A stretch of 64,000 bases of DNA from Anaeramoeba flamelloides (taxonomy: Eukaryota; Metamonada; Anaeramoebidae). The notes beneath the pieces are model-generated. The model was not told the DNA's origin. It ran no database searches and saw only the letters and a program-made list of their open reading frames with translations. Location of the stretch: positions 6,448,501-6,512,500 of the forward strand of contig JANTQA010000051.1 of assembly GCA_027625915.1 (NCBI GenBank), written 5' to 3'. Position numbers and translations under genes: made by a program. Shown here piece by piece: positions 45,224-57,260 of the stretch (position 1 is its first letter; every line of letters begins with the position of its first letter).

Positions 45224-45305
45224 TTATCAGGAATCGAACTCCAGCTACACACTTTTCAAATTTTGAGATATCGGTGCTCTACTGCTGAGCTAATGAGTAA
45301 TTATT
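45224..45305 (-). pseudogene. tRNA-like sequence, degenerate
   Basis: On the minus strand it has a perfect A-box (TAGCTCAGCAG), an intact D-arm (GCTC...GAGC) and a near-perfect B-box (AGTTCGATTCC). The acceptor, anticodon and T stems do not pair properly, so it is not a functional tRNA. It is more likely a tRNA-derived relic or the head of a SINE. Confidence 0.45.
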
Positions 45306-47142
45306 GGATATTTTAAAATTATAAAATTCTGAAGATAATAAAATTGAATTTTTAATTGAGTAATTTTTCTAATATATATTTTTTTTTGAAAAAAAACACT
45401 AAAGTTTTTAACGATTAAAAAAATTTTTTTTTTCATTGTAAATAATTAACAAACTTAAAATTGAATTGAAAAAAACTTATATAAAAAAAAATTTTTTTTA
45501 GAAAAAATCATTTTAATAGGAAACTCTAGTAAAAATTTTTTTGAATTGTTTTAGCATTTTTTTTTATATTTTTCTAGTGATAAAACTATCAAAAATTTGA
45601 AAAAATGAATATTTAGATAAAATAAAATGAGGTTAATATTTTTTTTTTCAAAATATTGATAATGTGAATTTTTTTAATGATAAATTAGAAAAAAATGAAA
45701 TTTTACTAGAGTTTTCCTATTAAAAAATAATTTTTTTTTAAACTTTGTTTTTCAGTTAAAATAAAAATAAAAAACATTTTTTTGAGATGTTAAAAAAAAA
45801 TTTTTATTTTTTCAAATTTACCAATTTTTAGTACTTTAAAAAATATTTTGAAAAAAAATTCTTATCTACATTTTTTAAAATTTTCAATTTTGAAAAAAGT
45901 CAAAAACACCCATTTTAAATACTAAATATTTTCGAAACCACTAACCCTCATAAAGTTTGAATTTAAAAACTTCACAAAAAAAATCAAAATAAAAAATTTT
46001 TGAAAAAAAATTTTTGTCTATATCAAATAGATTTTTATATATCATAATATCAACTCATATTCACAGTAACTTATGTATTTTTATAATTAACTTGGATAAA
46101 AGTGAAAAAAAAAAAATTCAAAATTAAAAAATTTATAACTATTGAAGTTTAAAATATATTATAAATATAAAATTTGAGTAAATCAAAAATGGGAAAATCA
46201 AAAGAGTAGTAAAAAAAATTTCAAAAAAAAAATTTTTTTTCAAACCTTAATTTTTTCAATTTTTTTCACCAAAATCATATTTTTGATCAAAAATTACCCT
46301 AGTAAGATGATCTTTAAAATACCAAAAAAAAATTTATTTTTGTGTTAAAATGTACCTTTTTTAAAAATGAAAAATTCAAAATTTCAAAAAAAAAATTTTT
46401 TTGACGAAAAATCGAAAATTGATAATAACTTCTAAAATAGAGGAGATACAGAGCTCTGAACTTGAAAAATCAATTTTTTAGATTATTTGGATTTTGGAAC
46501 GATGAGTAATTCGCCCAGAGATGGAATATTTTTAAATTCAATTTTTTTCAATTTATACTTCACTACAAGGAAAATTTAAATACCCAAAATTAAAGTTAGC
46601 CAAAACTATATATTGGATTTCAGTTATACTTCTTTTATAAATTATTTTTTCAAAGTTATCATAATTTTATGTAATAAAAAAAGGATAGCTATTAAACTCT
46701 TGAAAATATGAATACCCCCCTTTTCAAAAATACCGACTTTTGAAAAAAACACTAATTTTCAGGGTATTTTTATATTGGAAAAAGTTGATATGAATTAATT
46801 TTTGATTGAACATTAAGATTGAAAAAAGAATATATGTTAAAGCAATTTGCCGAAAACAACCGGGAACGTATATAAAAACTTAAACAGGGAAAAAAATAAA
46901 ATGATAAAAAATATTCCAAAAACAGATAAAAAATCAGATTTTCAATTTAATTGAGCAATATCTTTTGATTGAAATATTTTGAACTATTTTCAAATTGAAA
47001 AATATGTTTCCTTTTAGACCATTAAAAAAATACTTGAAAATTATCTCTCTTTTTAGTCAATTAAAAAATTCAAAAATTTTACAATTAAAAATGAAAAAAA
47101 TATTACTGAAAAATTTCATTTTTTTTTCAATTCCTATTAATA
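45306..47142. other. Extremely A/T-rich stretch, no gene
   Basis: Long alternating A and T blocks dominate. Only Phe/Lys/Ile-rich nonsense frames are present. I see no gene here. Confidence 0.6.
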
Positions 47143-47339
47143 CAGTCAGTTTCGTTTTTAAGGCACAAACTTTCTACGAAATTTAAGGCACAAAAAAAAT
47201 CTCAAATTAAAGCACAAAATTCAGATTCTAGTAAAAATAAATTGTAAAAAATGAAATTCCAAATTTTGTGCCTTAATTTGAGATTTTTTTGTGCCTTAAA
47301 TTTCGTTGAAAGTTTGTGCCTTAAAAGTGAAACTGACTG
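47143..47339. mobile_element. MITE family C, 197 bp
   Basis: Ends CAGTCAGTTTCGTTTTTAAG and CTTAAAAGTGAAACTGACTG, flanked by TA. Inner blocks AAGGCACAAACTTTC and AAATCTCAAATTAAAGC are mirrored on the right arm. It is closest in sequence to 31054-31250. Confidence 0.93.
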
Positions 47340-47940
47340 TATCTATTAAAGTTGTAAACCTCATTGTAAATTGTTATGTATAATAATGTTTATTATATGA
47401 GTGTATTTCAAAAATAAAAAATTTAGAGATTTTTTTTTGAAAAAATTTTCCTTGTAGTGTTGTGTAATTTTAAAAAAATATTGAATCATGAAAAAAATGA
47501 AATTCATTTTGGTCAAAATTTAAAATAGATTATGAATTATCATCTAAAACTTTTATTTAAACAATAGAAAATACTTTAAAGATAAAAACAATGAAAACAA
47601 AATATTTGGAAAATATCTCATTTAATATATTTGAATTAAATCAATAAATATCTCTTTACTAGATACCATAATAAAACCGTAAATTTTATGTAAAAATAAA
47701 AAATAATTTTTAATTTGTATTCCATGAAAAGAAAAAAACCTTTGAAAAAACTTAGTTTTTTTACTTCTTTTGAATTTTTTTGTTGGTAAAAATACGAAAA
47801 AATCTCTGTGAAAACGAAAATTTTGAGTCTAAATTAACACAAATATTCCAAAATAATTTGTTTTTATTTATGGTATCTTATTCATTAATATTGTTTTTAT
47901 TATTTCTAGATTTTAAAAAGTCAAAATTAAAAAATAGTAA

Positions 47941-47971
<31 letters not shown>

Positions 47972-48285
47972 GCTGACACTAAGGATACACTAAAAAAATC
48001 TAAATTAAAAAAAATATTTGTTTTTTTTTATTAGTTTTTTTATTGAGGAAGATGTGTAAATTACAAACTAAATGTAATTATACTTAAGTTTCCTTTGGGA
48101 AATTTAATCCAAAAACCATAGATTTAACAACAATTATTAATTAAAGAAAAGAATCCCAGGCTATCACAATTTAAAATTATTCCCTCAAAATTTAATTCTT
48201 TTAACCTATTCAGAAAAACTAATCTACCATTTTCTTACGATATCATACCCATAAAAAGTTATCCTTATTATTTTTTTCCATTAAA
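47340..48285. other. Non-coding AT-rich stretch with a (TA)n run
   Basis: A (TA)n microsatellite lies at about 47940-47967. No gene recognised. Confidence 0.55.
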
Positions 48286-48650
48286 GAGTGGGTACTAAAA
48301 GTCCACCTGTTTGCCCGAATCCCTAATTTGAATTAGAGATATTGTTGAACCAAGTGAGAGCTGGTCATTTCTCCCAAAAATCGGATCCGCTCCATAAATT
48401 GAGAGGGATTTTGTTCCAATTCCGTTCAGTTTTATAATAGTCAAAAAGATTCAATTTGGTCAAACGATTTCCTCAAAGAATTAGTGGTTCTAAGAAGCAT
48501 AAGCCCGATTTTTAATTAAAATTACACCGTGGTGGTTATTTGAGAAAATGGTAAACAATAAGAAATAATGGTTAAGGGAATAGAACCCCGGCCTTCAGAT
48601 TGTACACTAGGCTATGTTGCCACTTGCCCATACCGGTTCTCTTAAAAGTT
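48286..48650 (-). mobile_element. Candidate tRNA-derived SINE, about 365 bp
   Basis: On the minus strand, from about 48650, a tRNA-like head has an A-box-like TGGGCAAGTGG and, about 32 bp on, a B-box-like GGTTCTATTCC in a GGGG...CCC stem. It is followed by about 280 bp of unusually balanced composition with no open frame. A tRNA-like head with an unrelated body is the standard SINE layout. Only this one copy is in the window, so the call is tentative. Confidence 0.4.
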
Positions 48651-48886
48651 ATCCTTATTTTCTATTATTTCCTTCTGTACATATTCTAAACATAAAGGAC
48701 AAAAGCTATTTGAATTTTTATTTATTACATAGTAATATCCATAAGCAGTTAGCAAATGATTGAATTTTAGAATTTATGGGCTTGTTTGATAATTGTTTTA
48801 GATTTGATAAAGTAATGATTTATAAATATTCTTTTTTTTTTTAAAAATCCTATTTACAAAAAAAAACAAAAAAGGAAAATAAAATC

Positions 48887-49065
48887 TTCAAGATCTCAAA
48901 AAGTGCCAAAGAGTAATAATTCAAAACTAACACAGTTGTTTTCAAAATTATAATTTGCTACCATTTAAATTGAAAATTGAGTGTAACTTTTTGGCACTTT
49001 TTTAGAATAATTTTATTCTTTTTTGAGGAATGATTTATGGAGATCGATTTTACCTCACTTGCTTG
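48887..49065 (-). repeat. Interspersed repeat family E, reverse copy
   Basis: Its minus strand matches 21828-22005 in order: ATCGATCTCC, AAAAAAGTGCCAAAAAG, ACTCAATTTTCAATTTAAAT, AATTTTGAAAACA and CTTTGGCACTTTTTGAGATC. The central part has its own inverted repeat of AAAAGTGCCAAA. Confidence 0.6.
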
Positions 49066-49842
49066 GTGGAATTGATCACTCATAAATAAAGTTTAAAAAA
49101 TATTTTCAATTTCAAAAAGAAAAATTTTTCTGTAATGAGTATAACTTTAACACCCTTACAACTAAGTTGATTGATTGTGTATTCATAATTAAAAAAAATA
49201 AAGAAAAAGAAGAATAAGAAAAATAGTATTTCCTGTTTTCAAAACAATTTAAATTTTGTTCAATATAATCAATTATCATTTAAAGTAAAAAAATTTATTT
49301 AAAACTTAATAAAATGTGATATTAAGGCTTATCCTTGCTCAATATTTCCCTTTTTATTGATAAACACAAAATCCTAGAAAACATAACGGGGGTAACAAAG
49401 TCTTCTGGGATTGGAAGAAATAGAATTAAATTTGGAATTTGATCTAATTCGTTTAACTTTTTTAAAACTGAACGGTTCTTGCTTTTAAAATTTTTTATTT
49501 AGTCTTCTTATACTTTATGAAAGATCGTTTTGAGATTCCAATGATTTATTAAACAACCCTTTTAGTTTTTTTTTTTTTTTTTTGTTAAGGTTTGATTTTA
49601 TTATTTTTCCATAAAATATTTTCTTATTCACATAATTTCTAACAAGATTTCTTAAAATTGTTATAATTCATAAAAAAAAAAAAGAAATTTAATCTCAGAA
49701 AAAGCAAATATTGCAAAAATTAAAAGCTATATAAAAGAATAAAATTATTTTTTTTATGCCTTTCATTAGTAATTTCCCAAAATTGATTCGATAAAAGAAA
49801 AAGAAATGTTTGACATATAAGAAATAAATAAATAGATATCCT
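49066..49842. other. AT-rich 3' flank of the ankyrin gene
   Basis: T run near 49567 and A run near 49670. No gene recognised. Confidence 0.5.
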
Positions 49843-50181
49843 TTAAAACATATTATTTTTTAACAATCGTTTTAATTCCATTTCTAATTTACGATTTTTC
49901 CTTTTTAAGACTGTTGTTTTTTTTTTAATTTTTTCTGTTTCGTAATCCTTTTCATGAAGACTTTCTCTTTCTTGTATTATTTGCCATCTTTCTTGTTCAA
50001 TATTTTTTTTATCAATTTTCATTTGTGCAATTTTTTCTTTCAAGTTGGAATATTTTGCTAATAATTCTTTATTTTTTCTTCTTTCTTGTTGTTGGATTTT
50101 TGATTCTTGAATCAAGTCTTCCGTTATTTTGATATATTTCACATTTCCATTTTTTTTTGCGATATCAATTGGTGTTAAACC
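49843..50181 (-). CDS. Ankyrin-repeat protein, exon 2 (last repeat plus coiled coil)
   Basis: Begins right after the acceptor ATATAG (50182-50183) with GLTPIDIAKKNGNVKYIKIT, the second half of an ankyrin repeat. Its first half, GADITLKN, is the last coding part of the exon at 54728. The rest is about 85 residues of Glu/Lys/Gln-rich coiled coil (QQQERRKNKELLAKYSNLKE, MELKRLLKNN) ending at a TAA. The first ATG in this frame (50142) lies inside the ankyrin repeat and is not the start. Phase 0 on both sides. Spliced protein length is 533 residues. Confidence 0.8.
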   Translation of the reverse strand, partial: GLTPIDIAKKNGNVKYIKITEDLIQESKIQQQERRKNKELLAKYSNLKEKIAQMKIDKKNIEQERWQIIQERESLHEKDYETEKIKKKTTVLKRKNRKLEMELKRLLKNNMF

Positions 50182-53100
50182 CTATATTATATTATTCATT
50201 TATAAAAAAAAAAAAAAAAATTAATAAATGTTAGTCAAGAGAATATATTCAAATTTAATATTTAAATAAAAAAAAAATGAATTAATATTTACTTCCTATA
50301 AGTTTTTAATACATAATTGTGTATAACGATATGTTTATTTTTGATATGTATAATAATAAGAATAATAATAAAAATAAATAAATAATAATTAGAAAATTAA
50401 ATTGTTAAATAAAGAAATTAAGAAATTCCCATTTGGTTCTTATTTTTTTTATAAAGTTGTTTTACATTCCAGACAAAATTTGTAATGGATGTAATTTTGA
50501 AAAAAAAAATAATTCAATTTATTTTAAAGGCGATGCTTTTTAAAACATAAAAAATAATGAAAAAAAGCACCAGGAATTAAAAATTAAAGTTTGAATTTGC
50601 AACAAGAATTTCTATATTTCTCAATAAATATATTTCGATATAAAAATCTTACATTCTATTAATTGATAATATAAGAAAATATAATAAAAAAGATAAACAA
50701 GAATAAAATTAATATTAGAAACAATGAATAAAAAATGATTAAAAGCGGATTAATAAATTTAAAATAATTGAACTGTTATTTGTTAAATTTTTGTCATAAG
50801 TTAAAGTTAAAAACATAGGTTAGTTTGACCACTGTATAATTTTTAACAAATCATTTACAGGTATTTGAATTTTAAATGGGAAAATTTTTTGACTTCCTTT
50901 TCCATTTATCTTTTATAAATAGAGTTTTCAAGGAAGTAAGATGTAATTTTGGGCTTCATTTTAAAAGAGAAATTGAAAATGAATTGAAATTTTTTTCCTA
51001 TTTAAAATTCAATAGCCAGTAGTTTTTTCTTCATTTCTGTACACAATTTAACTTCAATTTGTAAATTAATTGATTATATTAAGAGTAATATACTTTTGAG
51101 ATGGTTTGAAATTTCTGATCATTCAAAATTTGTTTCTGTGATTTCTGTGATTTCTGTGATTTCTGTGATTTCTGTGATTCTCAAAATCTTTCTTTTTTCA
51201 AAAAAAAGTAAAATTCTATACAAATTTGAAAGTAAATTGAATAGCTTGAACAATATTTTTAAACCTAAGGATGGATTTTAAGTTCTTTTTTAGTCGAATC
51301 AATCGGACTTTAATGTTTCTGAAAATAAAAAACATATAAATTTAATTTTTAAAAAGTCTAGTGTTTTTTTACACAAAATTGAAATAAAGTACAATTAACG
51401 TACTTTTCTCAATGTTTTCTCTGGTTATGGTTAAGAAAGCACTTTTTCAAATATTTTTTCCATTTTGGATTTTAAAAGCAAATATTTATTGAATTAAAAA
51501 GTGTTTAACATAATTATGTTTCTTTAATATCCTTTTGGAATTCATCAATAGATTTTTAATTTGCTTTATTAGATTGAATGTTTTTAGAAGGAAATAGAAA
51601 AATATATTTGTGTAATAGTTCGAAAATTTAGTCTTAGATCTGAAATTCAAAGGATCTTGAACTTAAAAAATATACACAATGGTATAGGAGTATGATTTTT
51701 GTTTCCAGAATTTCAAATTTAAACCAAATCCATTCTGATAACAGTAATTGTTGAAAAATAATTTAGGAACAAAAAATAACGATATTTTTTTTTCAAATCA
51801 AATTATAAATTCTTTAATTTTTCTTATTTAAAGTTGTTAAATCTCAAAACATCTTTTAAAAGCATTTGCTGATAGTTTTCTTCAATCAAAATTTTTTGGA
51901 TGATTTTTGGATTTAGAAAATTTTAGAAAATTATATTTAGACTCTAATGTCATTCAAATCGAATTAGCATTAATCGACAATAAGGTATTTCCAAAAAAGT
52001 GAGGGCATTTTTTTTTTACATTTCATAAAAAATAATCTTTTTTAGTGATAGTAATCATTAATCAAATATACCAAATTAAGTTTAATATTTATACCGATTG
52101 AACCAACCACTTATGTATTTAATTCAAAACATGTTAGTTGAAATATTCCCAAAAAATGAAAAAAAAAAATAGTACTTTTTTTGGTTAAAGCAATGTACGA
52201 CCAATTTCAATAAAAAACCGGAAATATGGAAAGGGAACAAATGTTTTTTTAAACACGAAAACACAGTTTTATGTTTTTAATTATCTTGTAAATTTTGTTG
52301 GGATTATACAAGTTATGAAAATGATTTTTTCGATTAAAAAGAAAATAATGAACACCAATTTTCACCATAAAAAAATATCAGATAAAATCGAGATCAGAAA
52401 TTTTAATATATTTTATTTATACAATACAAAACTAAAAAACAAATTGAATTATTATCAAGAATCTATAAATGGTGGATTATGATTTTATATATTTAAATCC
52501 TTTATTGAAGAATGTGTTACATAAATATATTTTAAAATAAATTTGCCCTACTTTCTTGGAAATAGCTTACATGATAAATAACAATTTTGAATATTTAAAT
52601 AATTTTATAAGGATGGAGTTTATAAAAGAAATTTTAAAATAAAATTTCCCTCCTTTTTTGGAAATATTTTATTTACAGGCACACAATAGGAAATTTTCGA
52701 AAAAAAGAAATTAATTACAAATACAAAATCAATTTTATAAAGAAAGTTGACACATTCAGAACTCAAACAATAGGATTTAATATTTTTTTTTTCTCATTTT
52801 CAACCTTTAAAAAAAAATTTTTTTATGAAATTTTGAAAATTAATTAAAAAATAATATTTTGTAGATCTTTCAAATGTTTTTTGCAATTGGATTGCTAATC
52901 GAAAAAATCGTTTTAATTTTTGGAATTTTATCTTGATTTAAAGTCAAATTTTCAATTGATCTAAAACAATTGATGAAGTTTAAGATTTTTTTGTTGGTGA
53001 TTTAAAAGGGTGAAATTACACTAAAAAAAAAATGTAAATAAGTTATGTTAAAGAAAAAGTCACTTCGTCCATTAGATAAGTTCTTTTTTTTTTTTGTAAA

Positions 53101-54727
53101 ACTTATTTAATTTGTTTTTGATGAATAATTTATGGATTCAATTGCTATCATTTTCTTTTCGATAAGATAAAAGAAAAAAAAAAGATCAAAAATGAAAACG
53201 AAAAAATGAAAAACACAATAAATCAAGTAAAAATATAATAAATTATAATTTTAAGTAGTTGGAAATAGGAAAATTGATTTTGGATTTTTATGTTGCCTCA
53301 CCAATTGTTGATATATTGACTCCAACTATAAAAAGAAAAAATTATCAAAAAATAAATTAAAACAAAATTCTTTGTTAAAATCTTTTAATAAATGTTTCAA
53401 GTTTTATCAGAAAAATTCAAAACTCTTTTCCTTTTTTTTTTCTTCAAAAAATCTATTTTTAATGTTTATGATTTTAGGAATCAATGTGTTTATAAATATT
53501 TTTATTGTTGCAATACATTGAGTAAAAAATTGATTTTGTTAATTTTAGTAAAAGCATTATTGAAATGAACCTATTAATAATTTCCAAATGAGAAATGAGA
53601 TCAATCTCATTTGATTTAATTATAAATCAAATGGAATTATATATAAATAATTCTACAATTAAAAATTTTATGAACTATTTTTAATTTTTTTTTTAAATTA
53701 TTTCTTATTCTTTAATTTTTTTTGAACAATCATTCAGAATTTAAATATAAATACAAGCTATTTTGAAAAAAGTATCAAAATAATTGATTTTGTAAAAAGG
53801 AGTGTTCAGAAACTAATTTTTAAAAAAATAATAATCTTTTCAAAAAAAAATGATAATTTTGAGAAAAAAATCAATTTTGAAAAAAATCTCTTAATGGGTG
53901 TGTTTCACATTTTTTGATTTTTTTAATACAAATGCTTTATTGAGATAAAGCCAAATTATATAAATAATTTTTTCGATCATTATCACTTACAGAATTGATA
54001 TTGAATTGAAGAGGCTCTTTATGAAAAAAAAGTAAAAAATCTTTTTTATAATTTTAATCCAATGAAAATGAAATGATAAAAAATTAAAAAAAAATTGTAA
54101 TTTTTTACAAACTCGTGGATGAATGGGCGAATCAGTTTTATTTGAGTCGTTTTGTCAAATACATAATTTAAAATTTTCACTTGATTAAAAGTTTTAGAAA
54201 AATTTATGAATAAGATTTTTTGCAAAAGTTGGATCGTAATTGAAAAGTTATTCAAAAAACAAGAAATTTCATTTTTAATTTTTTTGGTTTTGTTCTAAAA
54301 AAACAAAGGAATTTTCAATCATTTAAAATTATTTTTTTAGCTCAAATAAAAAAACTCTTTTTTGAACTGAAAAAAATTAAAATAAAAGAAGTTCAAGTAA
54401 ATGAAATTAGAATTACACGAAATGATAAACTCTCAAATACCAAAAATTTAATTTTTTTTCTTTCTTATTTCTAAGTAACCAATTAAAAGTTAATTTAATT
54501 TCTTAAGCTTTTTACAAAAAATGCAGCTAACCATTATTAATATATATCACAAATAAACGAACTTATATTTCAGAATTGTTAAACTAGAAAGTGTTTTTTA
54601 ATGATTTTAATTTAATATTTAAGTTGATAATACACATTCTGATTTCAAAGTGAGAGAAAAAAACATGTGAAAGGTTCGTTCCAAATAAAAAAAAGAATAA
54701 AAATTAAAAATAAAAAAAAGAATTTAC
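50182..54727 (-). other. 4,546-bp intron of the ankyrin gene
   Basis: On the minus strand it starts GTAAAT, like the VPS9 intron, and ends AATATAG. It contains a TTTCTGTGA array (51133), a diverged local duplication around 52500-52670 and only short spurious frames. One of these (54046-54255, minus) holds FINFSKTFNQV, faintly like a reverse-transcriptase motif A. Confidence 0.8.
51133..51177 (+). repeat. (TTTCTGTGA)5 array
   Basis: Five perfect copies of the 9-mer followed by TTCTC, within the ankyrin gene intron. Confidence 0.95.
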
Positions 54728-55658
54728 ATTTTTTAAGGTTATGTCAGCACCTTTGAAGATTAAAAACCTAAGGGTGTCTATATTGATGTTCTCGTTTTTG
54801 AAAAGTATATGTAGAATGGTATCCCCTGATTCTGTTTTTTCATTGATTGTGATAATGTTACTTAAAAGTGCTTGAAAGCAATTGGTTTGTGCATGGTACC
54901 TACATAAGAAATGCAAAGGCGTCCAACCAGAATCTGTTTTACAATTTGTATTTGCACCATTGGAAACTAAGGTTTGTATTGTCTCAAGATCTGCAAGGTA
55001 TCTACAGACATAATGAAGAGGGCTCCAAAGTTGCCTGGTTTGCGCATTTACGTTTGCGCCTTTGGAAATCAGATACTTGACAATTTCGGAATTAAAGTTG
55101 TACATGCAAATCAAGTGCATCACGGTCCATTCCTTGTTCGTTGTTTGATTAACGTTGCCGCCATTTTCAACAAGCGCCTTGATCGTGTCAAGTTTTGCGT
55201 GGTAGCGACACAAATGATGCAGAGGTGTCCATTGCCCGTCAGTTTTAACGTTTGGGTTTGCCTTGTTGTCGAGCAAATAGGTAATGATCTCTGGGTCTGG
55301 GTTATATCGGCACAAGTAATGCAGCGCTGTCCAATCCTCTTTATCCTTAGCATTGACATCAGCCTTATTGTTTACCAAAATCTTGATTAATTCCAGCTTT
55401 GGGTTATGGTGGCACAACAAATGCAATGGTGTGATGTTTTGCTCATTGACTACGTTCACATTTGCTCCTTTGTTTATAAATAATTGGAAAATTGCTTCCT
55501 CGTTCATTTGATCTTGGATTTCTTTATTCAAATTGTTTTTTTCGTTGTTAGCATTGTTATGAATTTTTTTGTTATTCGACAGCAACACTATATTGTTTTT
55601 TTCTTCGTCGTTGTTTTCTTTTGTTTCAAGCTTTTCTAGTTCTTTTTTTTTTTGTTCT

Positions 55659-55689
<31 letters not shown>

Positions 55690-55990
55690 CTTCATCTCCA
55701 GAAGAGTTGTCTTCATCAGAATTCTCATCAGAAGACGACAAATCCTTTCTTCGACTTAACAAATGAAGTGGAGTTGATTTGTCTTCGGTCCTCGCATTAA
55801 GATTTGCTCCGAGGTTGATCAGATACTGGATGTGCTGTAATTGGAAATTGTTTTCTAATAAAAGATGTAAAGGCGTCATCGAACTCGAGGTTCGGTAGTT
55901 GACATTCCTCTTCTTAATTGCCCTTTTAAGGTCCAACAAATCTCCATTTTTGATTGTTTCGATTTCTTTTTTCGAAAGTCGGTATGTCAT
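54728..55990 (-). CDS. Ankyrin-repeat protein, exon 1
   Basis: 421 codons from ATG (55990) to the donor GTAAAT at 54727. About ten ankyrin repeats are readable. The first two (MTPLHLLLENN, STPLHLLSRRK) are separated from the rest by an insert at residues about 84-160: Ser/Asp/Glu, then a Lys run coded by about 30 A, then Asn-rich. The later repeats share an unusual consensus, PLHxLCRYxAxxE/DxIxxLV with NVN/PNVKT hairpins (for example WTPLHHLCRYHAKLDTIKAL). Without splicing the frame ends in LKNVNSFFYF. Probably a cytosolic scaffold; no catalytic domain. The repeat region is GC-richer than its flanks. Confidence 0.87.
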
Positions 55991-56842
55991 TTAAAGAAAG
56001 TAATTGATTTGAAAAAGTTCGATCTTTAAAAAAAAAAGTCAAATAAACTTTTTTGAAAGAGAAAAAGCAAAAAAAAAATGAAAAAATTTTAGGATATTCT
56101 TAACATCTCCTCACTTACTGAATAACACAATTGGAATTTTCAAAAAAACAAATTTAAAAGTTTTTATATAAAATCAAATGAATATTTTTTTAAGGGAGTA
56201 ACAACCATAAAGTCAAAATTTTCACTTTTTTGTTTATTTTCAAAGAGGATTGAAAACAATATTTTTTAGCTTTGGCTGTGTACCATTGCTTTTAAGTATT
56301 CAATGCACTTTATGAAAAATAATAGATTCCCTTTTTTTAAAAAGTATAAAACCAAAGACATTAATAGAATACGAAGTTGAATTGTATTATCTACTTTGGG
56401 GAACTGTTAAAAATTTTACATTATGTTCCTATCTCAACATTCTATTCTGACATTTTAAGTATGTTTGAAAAAAAAAAAACTTATCCAAAGGGACATCTTG
56501 TATAATAAAAAATCAAAAAAAAACTCCAGATAAAATAAACAATATCATTTTCTAAACCAATTTGAAAATTGTTAAATAAGCAAAATTATTACTTCTAGTA
56601 TTTTAAACTTACTATAATCCGAATAAAAATTAACTTTAAATGTGATAATACAGCTGTTATAAAGCTATATATATATATATATATATATAAACTAAATTTC
56701 ATAATAAATGGCCCACCTTACCTTTGAATAATGAATTGCTTTTGTATCGTTTTGAAGTTTTTTCCTCTCACAATGAAAAGCTTGCAAATAAATCATTTTT
56801 TCTCTTTTTTATTTTTTCAAAAGTGTTTTGTTAAAATGGAAA

Positions 56843-56956
56843 ATGAAAATGAACAATTTGAAAGAAGTAACAGATGAATTAATGAAAAATTTTGTTTCAA
56901 ATATGAAAAAGAGATTAAATTTAGTTATTCAAATGGAAGGAGAATCGATAAATGTG
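56843..56956 (+). CDS. Possible short exon, unknown protein
   Basis: From ATG 56843 the frame reads MKMNNLKEVTDELMKNFVSN, then MKKRLNLVIQMEGESIN, a plausible amphipathic helical segment. It then turns into Phe-rich nonsense at a GTGTTT that could be a donor. No domain recognised and no partner exon found, so it may be the first exon of a gene or an accident. Confidence 0.25.
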
Positions 56957-57205
56957 TTTTTTTACTTTTTTAAATTTTCTATTTTTCATGTAATGCTTCA
57001 TTCAAAATAAATGGCCCAATTTTTTTTTTTAACAGTTTTTTTTATTTTTCTTTCATTTATTTTTAGACAAAAAAATAAATATCTCTTGATTATAGTATTG
57101 AATATTAAAATATAAATTTTTATATCTTAATAGATAACTCCAATTATTAAAAATATTTTTCTTTAAAATTTGATTTTTAATGAGCCAATTATTATGAAAG
57201 ATAGT

Positions 57206-57212
<7 letters not shown>

Positions 57213-57258
<46 letters not shown>
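57213..57258 (+). repeat. (TA)n microsatellite
   Basis: About 22 uninterrupted TA units. Confidence 0.95.

Positions 57259-57260
<2 letters not shown>

Noticed and set aside
51096-51281. Frame with repeated Val-Ile-Ser
   Set aside because: Translation of the TTTCTGTGA array within the ankyrin intron.
54046-54255. Minus-strand frame with FINFSKTFNQV, faintly like reverse transcriptase motif A
   Set aside because: A single weak motif with no neighbouring RT motifs; not enough for an element call.
54868-55390. Plus-strand and alternate-frame products opposite the ankyrin exon
   Set aside because: Shadows of the ankyrin repeats, including an alternate minus-strand frame rich in Arg/Thr.
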